Source: Taxillus chinensis (lineage: Eukaryota; Streptophyta; Magnoliopsida; Santalales; Loranthaceae). Taken from it: a stretch of 64,000 nt of DNA. Positions 1 through 11,571 of the stretch are shown here, in pieces. Every line of letters begins with the position of its first letter. Position 1 is the first letter of the stretch. The notes under the pieces were generated by a model, which did not search any database, was not told the origin of the DNA, and saw only the letters and a list, made by a program, of their open reading frames with translations. The DNA lies in NCBI GenBank assembly GCA_023512835.1, contig CM042086.1, positions 17,947,820 through 18,011,819 of the forward strand, written 5' to 3'. The position numbers and the translations under genes were made by a program.

Positions 1-1610
1 ACCCAAGCAGAAGACTGAAACAAAGAAGACCTAGCGGCATGACTCCCGACAGATCCAATAATATCTGGACTAGCCACAGCCAGCTGCTCACCGAGATCGG
101 CAAAGAATCCTGATGCCCAGTGATACCATCCACAAAGGGAGCCCCAGCAAACTCGGAGCTCACTGCATGATTCCCACCGGCTCTCGCAAGTGAGGCTGAC
201 CTGGAACACAGCCACCACTGAAGCATCCGGCAAAACTATATCATCACTGACAGACCCAACATTCGAGATTCCATAAACCCCCAGACTCAAATACTCATCA
301 TCGGAACCCAAAAAGCAGCCTCAGAGACCCCCTCAGCCTCAATGGAGTCGACAACATCCTGCTGCGAGGAGACCCAACGGACTAAGTGCTGGGCAGTGTG
401 GTTGCCTCTCTGCCCCAGGACAGGAGGCATAGAAGGCAAATCCACTGAAAGACGATGCCCATCTTGGAGATCAAAAAGTTAATTCCCAAATAACCCCCAT
501 GAGCAAACCACCTTACTAACCTTTGCTATGTCGGCCACCATGGATGAGAGCAAAGCTGTCAGAACAAGTGGCACAACAGACACAATTCCACGACAAGGAA
601 GAGCATTGCCTGGGAGGGAAACAGAGAACTTGGAGCTGTCTTTGGCAAGCTGTTGATAGGGATGGGATTGGCGAAGTTGTGGCTGCCTAACCATCCGAGG
701 CAGTGGGGGTTGTGGAAGGGAGGTATCATGACAAGGAGGGGGAGGAAGGTACCGAGATGGAAAAGGATCGCATCCCTCCACTGCCCCTTGAACGAACATA
801 GTCCAAGTGACCCACCAATCCCTCCCTGGCCCAATGCCCCGAAGAACTTTCAGACACAATTCCACGGATGCCGAAGGTAAAGAAAAGCCGACACAGGGAG
901 GGTCACCGCCATCTAATTACCTACGGCCCCAACCAAGAGCCGAGGAGAAGCCACGAAAGCAATAGCTTCAAAGAAAGAGCGAGAGTCCACAACACGAGTG
1001 GGAGCTTGGTGTCCTTGTGCTGGTGGGTGCCGAGAGACAGGCTGTCATTGAACCTCCTCATGGTCCCCATGAGGCTTCTCTCTCAAGACCCTGTCGTTCG
1101 GCTGACTTAGACCAAGCTAGCCACTCGCGTCACGCCCTTCCAGATAGAACAAAAGCCCTTTGCTCGCAGAAGGCCTTAAATTTGAGAAGGAAGCAAAGCC
1201 CTCGAACTTGTTGCCTTCAATTGAATCAAATTAAGCATGTCAGACATCTCAACCACCTCAAGCAGAGCATTCGGAATCAAGACAAGAGCTAACATGCAGG
1301 TGGCTCCGTTTGAGTATATGCACCTCAGAACCGTGGTAGGCAAGCTGGAAAGACTTGGATTTAACGTGAAAAAACAGCTAACCACCATCAAGGTGCAACG
1401 CAATCAACTGCGATTGGAATCGACAAGAAACGAAGAATTAGGGTCGCCAAAACCTAGAAAGTAGATTGCACCATCGCTTAATAGCGGGCGCATGAGGTGC
1501 ATACCATCACCCACAACAGCCTGCTGGACTACAATTATATGAGCTATATATACACAACATCTATGCACTCTTTTAGAGTCCTCCCTACCAAAAGTTTAAC
1601 ACCTTGAGAA
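1..1610 (-). repeat. GC-richer degenerate block, possibly LINE-derived
   Basis: Gene-free stretch, clearly richer in G+C than the AT-rich DNA from about 1580 onward. Minus-strand reading gives a stop-interrupted frame rich in Pro, Ser and Leu between about 480 and 1100. This texture resembles the 5' part of the LINE-like block at 44.4-45.4 kb. No reverse transcriptase motif, terminal repeat or target duplication was found, so the assignment is a guess from composition and style. No plausible host exon was recognised, so the upstream exons of the elongation factor P-like gene that ends at 3118 probably lie before the window. Confidence 0.25.
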
Positions 1611-2672
1611 TGATATTATGTGCTCATTGGTACTAAAATATTTCAATTAAGTCAAAATAAGTTGGAACTTTAATCTTCTTAATTTCTTTCATTGTTATTA
1701 TTTGTTTTTATCTTTTGTTAGATTGTATCATCTTATTTTCCTATTTCATTGTAAAGTGATGCATATATATTTGAGTATTGATTAATAAAGAGGGCATAGA
1801 AAATTATCCCAAAATTAAAGATTAATCTCTAGGAAACTAATGATTCGTTTGATATATATTATTTTTGAAAATATAATTTTTTTTAAAACAATGAATTCGA
1901 ATAATTTAAAACTATTTATGAGTGTTATAAATTTATCTGAACTTATAGTTTTTAAAAATAATTTTATTTTCAAAAGTAATCACGACTAATCAAACATAGC
2001 CTAAACATCTCGAATTGGTGTTTATTCTTGTCATTCATTCGTATTATTTAATATCAAAGCCACCTCCCGACCATGAATATCAACTACATTCTTCAATTTA
2101 AGTGCTGCAAGCATTCTCAAAGAGATCCAAGCCCTATTGATGATCTTGGAAGGGGTTTTCAGGTCTCATGAATCCATAGAAAATTCTCATCCTCCTGCTT
2201 TACAAATGATACCTACTATTTTGACACCCCTGAGTGTTATGTTATTAGCTTGCAGCAAACTCACATTCTTAAAAATGTTTCGTCTTCCACTTTTTATCAA
2301 CCAAATTGAACAACCTCTTTTGGAAAGTCATATTCTTTTGCTATTGACATTTATTTTCATGCTTCAATTGCTATTATTTTCACTGAGACCGCCCTCAGAG
2401 CTTCCACCATTGTTAGATTTCAAGGTGAACTTTTAGGGTAAGATTGCTTGAAAGATGAGGGATTTGATATGTGTTTATTAGCAATAAAATGTTTTGAAGT
2501 CTAAATAAGTTAAAATTTTAATTTTCCTAATTTCTTTCATTGTTATTATTTGTTCTATTTCTTGTTGGGTTGTATTAATAATAAAGAGGGCATGAAAAAT
2601 TATTCCAAAAGTAGAGATTAATCTCTAGGAGACTAACCATCTCGAATTGGTTTTTCTTTTTATTCATACTTA
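1611..2672 (+). mobile_element. Small LTR element, TRIM-like (terminal repeats, about 0.4 kb interior)
   Basis: Two direct repeats match at both ends: 1611 to about 2049 and 2465 to about 2672. Each starts TGATAT..ATGTG, contains the shared stretch TTTCTTTCATTGTTATTATT, then AATAAAGAGGGCAT and GATTAATCTCTAGGA, and ends near CTCGAATTGG. A primer-binding-site-like ATATCAAAGCC (around 2050-2062) follows the first copy, and a purine run (AAAGATGAGGGA) precedes the second. The first repeat is longer because a MITE sits in it. The interior is only about 415 bp and has no retroviral-type protein domains; its frame beginning near 2130 is interrupted by stops. It lies just upstream of the elongation factor P-like exons, probably in an intron. 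Repeat ends are approximate. Confidence 0.5.
1841..2001. mobile_element. Tourist/PIF-Harbinger-type MITE inside the first LTR
   Basis: A 161-bp insertion flanked by TAA on both sides (1838-1840 and 2002-2004). Its termini are TGATTCGTTTGATATAT and, on the other strand, GGCTATGTTTGATTAGTC. The second LTR copy at about 2624-2640 carries the empty site with a single TAA, which proves the insertion and its target duplication within the window. The same two terminus types occur on the MITE at 63259-63405. Confidence 0.75.
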
Positions 2673-2759
2673 TCAAATATTTAAAAAAAAGTTAGAAGCA
2701 ATGCATTTCATATGCTTGATGAATTGCTTGTGAGGATGTTTTCTCTTGTCTGCCACTAG

Positions 2760-3118
2760 GAATTCAAAGGTTTTATTGGAGAATGGCCTCTCAGTTGATG
2801 TAAGTTCAAAATTTTAAATATTTTCTACTGTGTTTTTATTCATTTTTTTAATTGATTCGCTTGATTCACATCTTTAATACCTTTCTTGTTTATTTTGCAA
2901 ACTTCAGGCACCACACTTCATTGTTAGTGGTGATAAGATAGAAATTAATACCCTTAACGATTCTTACGTCACCAGGTGAATGGGATCACGTTATCTGATT
3001 GATTTGGTTGAATGGGTCCTCAACTTTATGGATATATTAGTTTGGTCTCCATTATGTTTTCAAAAAGCTGTACTAATATAGTTCTTTTCCTGTTCGTTTT
3101 TTCCCCAGGGTTAAGTAG
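2760..3118 (+). CDS. Elongation factor P-like protein, C-terminal exons (5' part missing)
   Basis: Three consecutive exons read through canonical splice sites: 2760-2799, 2908-2975 and 3109-3118, ending at TAG. They encode the last 38 residues or so, with segments LLENGLSVD, APHFIVSGDKIEINT and the terminal YVTRVK. This matches the C-terminal OB-fold of bacterial-type elongation factor P, whose usual pattern is a Gly-rich turn, V-P-x-F-I, G-D-x-I-x-V-x-T and a terminal Y-x-x-R-V-K. In plants such proteins are nuclear genes for plastid or mitochondrial translation and help ribosomes through proline stretches. The N-terminal KOW-like domain is not visible and probably lies upstream of the window; the LTR element at 1611-2672 would then be intronic. 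A pseudogene remnant cannot be excluded, but exon boundaries and frame are intact. Confidence 0.6.
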
Positions 3119-3921
3119 TTGCACAATCCAGATTTCTTCATAATCCGAACGTAAAACCCCTGAAGTTTGTGATGGATATGGGTAGTTTGCATGATTCTTC
3201 AGTCTTGTGCTGCTGTGCGGTGACGCCAATTTCATCTAGATGAGCTTGGAAGGCTGAGTTTAAAATTTAATCATTTAAAGTTACTTTTATTCATATTAGA
3301 GTTGCTTATCGGCCTTAGCCTTAATTCAAACTGTGAACCCTAATGCTGAGGGAATCAAAGCTTTTGAAGTAAATTATGACCATTAATAAAATGTTGACCT
3401 GAAGCAGCTTTTCCTTTGTATATACAAGTTAGACTTGGCAAAATGTGCATAGTACCATAAGGGCTTTCGTTTTTTATTTTTATACACACACACATATATG
3501 CTTATATAATGTGTGCATGCATATTTTAGAAAATAATAAAAATATACTATTGTTTTTATTTACGGTAATTTTTTAATTGGGCGATACAATGAGATTAAAT
3601 TATTAGATATATGTGATAGCATGCTCACATGTGAGTGTGCTTATTTGAGGAAACACTCATATTTGACTAGTATATTCGAGTAGATATTCATGTTCAAGCA
3701 TATAATTGAGATGTGGTTATCTGTTGGAATGTGAATTATGATATTTGAGCAGTATATTCGAGCACACACCAGAGGAGGCACTTCGCATTTCTTCAATATA
3801 TGACTGCCCCCCCTTGGATTAGCCTAGGGCCTAACAATTGCTATTGGATTGGTTCTACTCACAAGCAGTACTAGTTTGGTTTTCAACTTCAACTAGAGAT
3901 TTTGATGACATATAGTAGAAT
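3119..3921. other. Probable 3' UTR of the EF-P-like gene, then AT-rich spacer
   Basis: No coding frame is supported. The first few hundred bases after the stop are probably the 3' untranslated region. A (CA)/(TA)-rich patch lies near 3482-3500. Nothing else was recognised. Confidence 0.4.
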
Positions 3922-4434
3922 CATAGTTATCAAAATTGGATCAGACCGACCAATTGGACCGGTAAATCGGTGACTCGGGCTCTTAATTGGTTTGATTTTT
4001 CAATTGGATCGTTTCTGTAAAAAAATCGGAGAAACCCGGTTGATTTGGTTGAGTTTTACAGAATTGGCTGGTTTTTTTTTAAATTATAAAATATTATTTA
4101 ATTTATTTTATAATATAATTTTAAATTAAAATTATGACTATTTCACTTTAATATACTTGTAAATTTTATTCAAATTTTTTTTACTATGAATTTATGTCAT
4201 TAAATTTTTAAATTTATTAAGAATATATGTTATAAATACATATTAAAATATATAGTATTATATTACAAGCATAATTTTAATGTGTTAGTTCAAAATATTT
4301 TTTTTATTAATATATATTTATATATAATTATTAATTATATGACCGGTTCGATTACTGACCCGACGGTTGAAGCAGTGACTCAATTACTTGGTGTCTCAGC
4401 CGGTTCGATGTCTAGTCCAGTTCTAATAATTATG
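3922..4434. mobile_element. hAT-type MITE with perfect 8-bp target duplication
   Basis: A 513-bp element with imperfect terminal inverted repeats: CATAGTTATCAAAATTGGAT at the left, and CATAATTATTAGAACTGGAC read from the right end on the other strand. It is flanked by identical AGTAGAAT at 3914-3921 and 4435-4442. Subterminal GACCGGTT/AACCGGTC-like words recur near both ends, while the middle is very AT-rich. It has no transposase and is non-autonomous. The 8-bp duplication is the hAT hallmark. The termini resemble those of the elements at 38556 and 40376 (CATAxTTTTCAA). Confidence 0.8.
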
Positions 4435-4916
4435 AGTAGAATCACCGCACAACAACAATCTCAATCAACCTCCTAGGTATATAATGGGAAATTTCCAGCA
4501 TTGAAATATATGCATAATGAACTTCGTTGTTCTTTATGATGAATTCATGTCTCAAAGAGTACTTGAAGGACCTATCACTCTAAAGATAATTAATGAGAAT
4601 GATGAGATCAAACTTAAAAAAAATAAGAACGGTTAGCTCTTGAAAGACATCAAGTAAAGCTGGGTTATTAGTCCAAATCCATTCTGCATACATATATGGA
4701 TAACAACATGTTCTTAGATATTTAAAATTACAAAATAGCTAAAAAAATCTAAGAGACCTTGTGTACTCTTTATGAAGGAAACAAACAAGTTTAAGCATAA
4801 CAAAAGGTGTATACTCACGCAAGAGTATGAGAAATAGATTAGGGGAGTTTCTTGAAAGTATCTTCAAGAGATAAACTATACTCTTACTATATTTTCTTAT
4901 TAGACCTCTTTTCTCT

Positions 4917-4924
4917 TATAAATA
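4917..4924 (+). promoter_or_regulatory. TATA box upstream of a 31-codon ORF
   Basis: TATAAATA lies 61 bp before the next ATG (4986). It is followed by a pyrimidine-rich leader typical of plant 5' UTRs and preceded by a relatively T/C-rich stretch. It is only a candidate, because AT-rich spacer produces such matches by chance. Confidence 0.35.
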
Positions 4925-4985
4925 CACTCTAATATTCTTTTCATTCATTCATACAAATTTCTTCTAATTCTCTCTTTCACCGAAG

Positions 4986-5081
4986 ATGACAACTTCTTTC
5001 GTCAAATTTGGGTTTACTTTGCTAGTCATACTTTTCGTTGTTTTGTGCTTTAAAGAGAGTGTTTTTCATTCTTTCTTATAA
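4986..5081 (+). CDS. Candidate 31-residue ORF resembling a secretory signal peptide
   Basis: The ORF runs from ATG to TAA. It starts MTTSFVK and continues with a strongly hydrophobic core of about 14 residues (GFTLLVILFVVLCF), then a short charged and polar tail. That is the shape of a signal peptide with little or no mature part. A TATA box and leader lie upstream, and AATAAATAAA-like polyadenylation signals lie about 70-80 bp downstream (5150-5160). It could be the first exon or truncated remnant of a small secreted cysteine-rich peptide gene, or chance. No downstream exon with cysteines was found. Function unknown. Confidence 0.25.
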   Translation: MTTSFVKFGFTLLVILFVVLCFKESVFHSFL

Positions 5082-7000
5082 TAATGCCATTTGTATGTTA
5101 CTGTTATGTTTGTATAAGAATATTTTTCATGTAGTATTTTTATTCTGAAATAATAAATAAATTGCGACTTGCATATTAATATATATATATGGTTGTCGAT
5201 CCTAGAAGCCCTATTTTCATGTAGGCCACCAGTAGGTCCTAGATTTCTTTTGGGGCTAACTTTTTAGCCATTAACTTCTCAATTTTTTTTCCATCACAAA
5301 TTTCACGTAAATACTTGCAATTTAAGTTAATTCATCCTATTATGAGAGAATCACCAGTATCTCAAATGTCAAATCCTACCAACTATAGCATGTTAAAGTA
5401 GTTCTTGTGATACCCAGGAATCAGGAGTCTCACTTGGAGACTAAAAAACCTTTCCTATGAATTAGAGAAGTGAATAATTACTTTGATCATGCCTCTCTCC
5501 CTCAAGCTCACACAATTTGTAGTGAAATTGTATGTTTAAAGGGGAAATAAGGTAAGATCTTGAAAATTTAACTCTATTTTCACACATCTAGAGGATATAA
5601 CTAAAATTACCTCTTAATAAAAAATAATAATTAAAACAACCCGAGGATTATACTTACCATCTTTCACCCGAGAGGAAAAAAACCCCTTTCCTTGTTGAAG
5701 GACCTTAAAGTAAAATAAAATAAATTTGACTACACTTTAATTAATTTAAACCTTCAGAAAACACCAACTCTTGTTGTCTCCCATCAAATCTTATTTAAAT
5801 TTATCAAAAAATAACCCACTTTTACTGTGCATTCATTCATAATTTCATTCATATACTTCAACTCAAATAGATTTTCTTTTTTAAATTACTATGGGGCACA
5901 TATGAGACATGAAAACAATTTTGCCTTATACAACCTAAATTCAAGTTGTCCCTTGCTGCGCTTCCCATCATGTTATATATAGCTTACAAATTGTTTATAT
6001 AGAAAAATAAGTTTGCCCTAAACAGGTCGATTAATTGAATAATGTATGGATAACTGAATCGAATCCTAGATTAATTACAAAATGACGTCCTCTAAAACCG
6101 CCATTAAGTTTTACCTGTGCATCGAAAGAGGTTTTAACTCAATTTGGACATAGAACCCAATAGTCTATGACAAACTTCAGGACAAATTACTGCTAATCTC
6201 TAGAGTAAGGTTCAAAGTCAATAACACCAACTACAACATATATAATTACTAAGAAATTGTCTCACATGGAAAGAATTAAGGAAGTCAAGGGGGTTAATAA
6301 GGTATGACAAGACTGAAAATGTAACAATGCGTTTTAAAGTCGAGTGATTCGATGTGGCAAACCCAAAGCAGATAATATTATGACATGTGAATGGACGTAC
6401 ACTTTGATCCGATTCTAACAAGTAATATCAAAACCTAATTGGCCTCAAAAAGATATTTTCATTATGAAATACATAACATTACACATGTTCCTGCTTTCAC
6501 TTCCTAATAAGCTAGCTATATATATTCAACAATGGCCAACGTTCACAAACATGAATATTGTATAAATTAAAAGTATTTATTTATGAAAATTTTAAATAAA
6601 ACAATAATAAGTCGGCCGACGTGGGTTATGCCACATCAGCATTGGCGCGTGATTTCCTTTGTCCTCTGCATCGTGCATGGATACGGACAAACTCAAATAT
6701 TAAATACATTAATTTGACCAGCTTGCTCGACCAATGAAATTACATTAAGTTAAAAATGTATTAATTTATTATTATTATTTAACAAAGAGCCTTATTTATA
6801 AATTAAGAAATTAATATTTATTTTTTTATCTTTAAATTATATTGTTAAAAAAATGATGAAAGGTAATTTTTATATATAAAAAAACTTAAAAATTATTTCT
6901 AAATTATAAAAAATATGGGTACGTATATATTTCTAGTTCTACCGGGCGGTGAACCGTGAACGTGGCGCAACCAGAATCAGATAGGTACAAATCCACATCT
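5082..7000. other. AT-rich intergenic spacer
   Basis: No frame, RNA gene or transposon was recognised. Around 6610-6660 there is a short GC-richer patch containing GCCGAC and ACGTGG core words. These could be upstream regulatory elements of the APRL gene, but this is a word match only. Confidence 0.4.
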
Positions 7001-7370
7001 CCAACGACGTAGTTTTTATGGGTTTTGGTGGCGCTAATCCAGCCAATCAGATTTTGCATCGATTCTGACGCATCACGGGTGCCGAGAAAGCCGACAAACA
7101 AATAAGGGTCCCTCCCGATCGCTCCCCGTTGAGGGCCGGCTCCTCTCACCTCACCTCACCTCACCTCATCTCACCTCATCAGGAGAGAGAAAAGCTGCGA
7201 TCGCTTATTCGAACAACCAAAACAGATTCCAAGAGAGGGAGAGGGAGAGAGACGACGGACGAACGAAACCAAAACGGACTCACGCACCGCCCGAAGAACG
7301 CCAGAGCAGATCATAGAGAGAGAGAGAGAACGACGGTCGTCGCACCAAAACCCTTTTCGATCCTTCTTCA
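7001..7370 (+). promoter_or_regulatory. Proximal promoter and 5' UTR of the APRL gene
   Basis: Base composition jumps to GC-rich. A CTCAC/CTCAT microrepeat (7144-7180) and a GA-rich stretch (7182-7331) precede the start codon; both are common in plant leaders. No clear TATA box was identified at a suitable distance, and the transcription start is unknown. Confidence 0.4.
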
Positions 7371-10300
7371 ATGGCCTTGTCGTCGTCGTCGGTGGAACAC
7401 GTCTCGCGGTTTCGGTTATTCATCGCAGCCGCGGTATTCTTCTCCGTGCATTATGTATCGGCCTCGGCCTCGTCCTCATCTCCTCCTGTTTGCTTTCCAC
7501 CGTCGAATCCCTTCCTCTTAGATCTCCGCCTCCGATGCCCTCCCTCCGTCTCCCGATCTTTGCCTATCGAGGTACGCGCTTTCCAGTCTCTTCTGTTTCT
7601 CGTTTCCAGTTTTTTTTTTTTTTTTTTGTGTGTGCGTCTCCATATTGGTTCGCCCATTTGCTGGATGTTTAAGAATTTCCATCTAGGGTTTTGAAATTGT
7701 CACGATTACTGCTTAACTCTTACTTCTATTCCCCTGATCTGGTGAATTTTCCCATGTTAAAAATCTTGATTTAGTTATTTATTAGAAATTTTAGTCAAAT
7801 TAGTGTCATTTTTATTCTTATTTTCTCTTTATTTATTATTATTATTATTATTATTGATTTCTAATGATTGAATTGACTGCGTATTGAATTCTCACACCGG
7901 CTTTATTTCTGTAAGCTCAAGGCTTAAATGGGTCTCATTTAGCATTGTTTAGGGGCTTCAGATCCAAATATAAGATATTACTGGTGATACGCCCGCTTCA
8001 TTTCTTACCAGAGGAGATTAGGATTGGCAAAATGCATTCCTAGGCTAGCTAATTACACCTGCATACGTATCAGTAATGCTAAAAAACTTGCTTATAATTT
8101 TAATACAAAATTTTCAAAATGAGGTTCCCTTACTCATGTTTTCCGAGTTGGCAGGGTGCGGCACACGTTTTCGTTTTTATGTTTTGGTTTTATGATTTGA
8201 ATTTTTATTGGAATTGGAATTGGAATTTGAAATCTGAAATTTTATTTGTAGCCAAGAGAATGAGTTTTAAAAAATGCATTTTCTTAAAACGAGTGCCACC
8301 AAAATTATGACTTTTTTTTTTAAATGGTGGGTCCAGGTAAGAAAGTAGAGGAAATAAAAAATAATAATTTAAATCTCTCGTCAAAATGAGTTTAGATTTA
8401 AAAACATAAAACAACTTAAAAGTTATTTCTAGCAACTATTTTATCAAATCATAATTTAAATAAAGTGTTACTTTATTCATAAAATAGGCATAATAAACAG
8501 CTTTTGAATTTCAGTTTTTTTTTTTTAAAACAAAAAACTGCCAAACAGGCCACAAGTGTTTTTGAATTTTGGAATGGCCCTGGCTTGGAGATCTTCAAGA
8601 TATCTGCTACTTCATTTGATTTGTAATTTTCCATTTGATTTTCATAAATGATTATCAATGGAAATAGTATTTTTTTTAATACAAAAGTCTTTAATTATTT
8701 TAGCAACAAACCTCCACAAGATTCTGCATTCAATCTAATTTATCTCGTGAAGTATGAGTATCAAGGGTATTAATTATGGGTGTTTCCAAATTTTCTTCTC
8801 TCTCAATTAATTTATTCATGCTTGGAGTTAATGGTGCGAAGGCTATTTTTGGCTAGCTGTATGGTGCAATGGGTGGGCATGCACTTGAGGACTAGATCCA
8901 CATTCGATACTCAGTGTTACTATTTTAAAGTTCTAATTAACTTCTAAAGCCAAGATTGGGGCTGTCAGGTTGAACCATAACTGATCTTTTTATGTTCTTA
9001 ATATACCTGAAAAGTCTCTAGTTGACTGATGTTACTGTGCTTTGTGTCTGATGGTCTTAATAATTATCTTGAAAAGAGGTTTTAGTTTTAAACTTCTGTC
9101 ATGTCAACTCAGATGCTTCTTGGGTATTCCCAAATTTTGGAGATGGATATTGTTAAAAGCACTGGTTAATGATTTTATATATTTTTCTATATCAATGAGA
9201 TGGTAACGTAATAGTCATTGATGGAATTGTTGATGAAGATGAAGGAACAAGAGAGATACAGTGACGGCTTGAAAGGCTATGGACTTGAAATTCGTTTAAG
9301 GGAGTCTACATGAAAAGGGCTTGGAATTTGTTTAAGTAAGGGAGTCTTTTATTTTACGAGGTTGCATGGTGCTATTATCTTATTTTACAAATACTTTCAC
9401 CTCACCCACAAACTATAGGAGCTCTAAGTCTGATTATGTTTTTTGTTAACACCAGAAGATGTTATAATTGAGAAGCAATCAATAAATCACAATGTAGGAA
9501 TTATCATCCGATTATTTTGTATTTCTTGCTAAGCATCCATGTTATGTTTTATGATATGTGATGTAACATTCTGCTTTTGAGGTTGTCACATGGATTTGCA
9601 TTTCGAAATTATTTTCTTGAAATTAAAATGGGATGAAATTATGTGGTTGTTTTGTTTGAAATGTCTTTGTTTTCAAGGTGGATGGAGAATCCCTCGATGG
9701 AATGTTGGGTTACAGTTCAAGGAATGGATATACAGCTGTACTTTTCTATGCTTCATGGTGTCCATTTTCTCGTGGTGTGCAGTCTAAATTTGATGCTCTC
9801 AGTTCCATGTTTCCCCAGATAATTCATTTAGCAGTTGAGCAGTCTTCTGCCATGCCAAGGTATCCAGTTTATTTAGATTCAAAAATTACGCCTTTGGAGA
9901 ATGTGGTCCAGAAACTCTTAAACTTAATAAGGTATAAGGGGGTTAGTGGTTCTGAAGCCCCCTATATGATCCGTGTGCGCACTAATATCAAGTATTTTGT
10001 CATAAGGTCGAGTGACATGTTGTGAGCCCAAAATTTGGAAGGATTGCCTGTAATATTAATGAGTCTCTCTTCTTGGTGAAGGAATGCACCTCTTTATTAT
10101 GTTGTATTGCGATTTATTAAAAATTAAGGGAGGTTCTTTTTTTCTTTTTGAAAAACATGTCTCCGTACTTTAATGAATACAATATTATTTTTATTAATAT
10201 TTGCAACTTTAACTGCTGCTTATGTTTCATATATGCAGTGCATATTCAAGATATGGGGTCCATAGCGTGCCTTCCATTTTATTAGTGAACCCTAAGGGAA

Positions 10301-11571
10301 CAGCAGTGCGGTATTATGGTCCAAAGAATTTCCAGTCCCTGCTGTGCTTCTATAAGGAAACAACAGGTGGTCTTTTAATAAATTATGTTCTATTTCACAT
10401 GTTTCCCTCCCTCATTGTCTTTCCTTTAGTTCTGTCTTCCATTTGTTTGCTTTGTGCTCAGTGTTTTAACATCCACGTGACTTGGTATCCCTTATACTTT
10501 CTGTTTTTCCACTGTTTTCATCATCGTTTACTTCTGTATAAATCTAAGAGAAAATTATCCGAAGTTAAGTAGAGCTCTTAGGGTGTTGCAGGTTGGTCAA
10601 ATGTTTAACTGTTTACTGGTGCAGCCAGTAAAATCATTACTTTTTTTTTCCTCTTTCCATTTTTTAAAATAGTATTATTTCATACGCTTATACACTAACA
10701 CCGTCTTTGGTAGTAAATATATTCCACTTCTATTCCTTGAGAATCACTATTCCTATGTTTAGTAGATATTTAATTAAAGAATTGCAATTCCTTGCAATCT
10801 GGTTATAGCCAATGTCAAAACTGCCTATTGCCTAGCCATTTTATAATTTGTGGAATAGCTCATTATTAGAAAATACTGAAAAAGCCAATTAAAACCAACA
10901 ATATTATCCATGCATTTGAAATAGTACTTTTTCCAATCGAGGCGTGTGAATGATATTTTGTGATTTTATTTTAGTGACAGAAGGCGTGTGAAAGAGTATC
11001 CCTTGCCTCTTCTTCATGACAGTGGTTTGTTGATTGAAATGGTTTGGGGAAAAATGGGTGAAAGAGGCTAAGCTATGCCTTCTCCCCACTTGCATCATTT
11101 CTGAATCTGAACTTATTTTTGTGTCTGTTTATTGTAGGATTTGAACCAATGGGGCATTTGACCGAAAATGAATCCTATCTGTCTGATAGCGGGAAGGATG
11201 TTGTTGAACTATGGAATTTATCATCACTGAAAGAGATTGCAGTTATGGAGCCTTACTTGGCATTTGCGGTGCTGTTTCTCTTGTTACGTGGTGCCTTACC
11301 TTTCTTCCCACAGATGATATCACGCCTTGTAGCTTTATGGGCCTCGTACATTCCTCACCTTAACTTGGGGATTTTCGGGGATGCCAGCCAGCTTGTTGGC
11401 CGTATCATTGACCTGGTTGATCTTAAGAGAGCTTGGAGCAAATTGAAGCTATGTAAAACCCGGAATTTCCATGAACAGGCCATAAGTGCTCAGGTTTGGG
11501 CGTCATCCCTAGCATCTGTCTCTTTGGGGAAGACGAGAACATCCTCCATGGGTGGATATTCAAATGAGTAG
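7371..11571 (+). CDS. APRL: 5'-adenylylsulfate reductase-like protein (APRL), complete
   Basis: Four exons: 7371-7571, 9678-9859, 10239-10366 and 11138-11571. They total 945 nt (314 residues) with GT-AG introns and intact frame. The N-terminus has a hydrophobic signal segment (about residues 14-32). A thioredoxin fold follows, with FYASWCPFS (Cys95) and a cis-proline loop HSVPS (Pro139). A hydrophobic segment at about 209-228 is a likely membrane span. Plant APRL proteins are secretory-pathway, PDI-related proteins that share the thioredoxin-like part of APS reductase but lack the reductase domain. Their site keeps one cysteine (WCPFS) instead of CxxC, as seen here, so a classical dithiol reaction is not expected and the biochemical role is uncertain. 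Length fits the family (about 290-310). Intron 1 is 2.1 kb. The protein ends GGYSNE. Confidence 0.9.
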
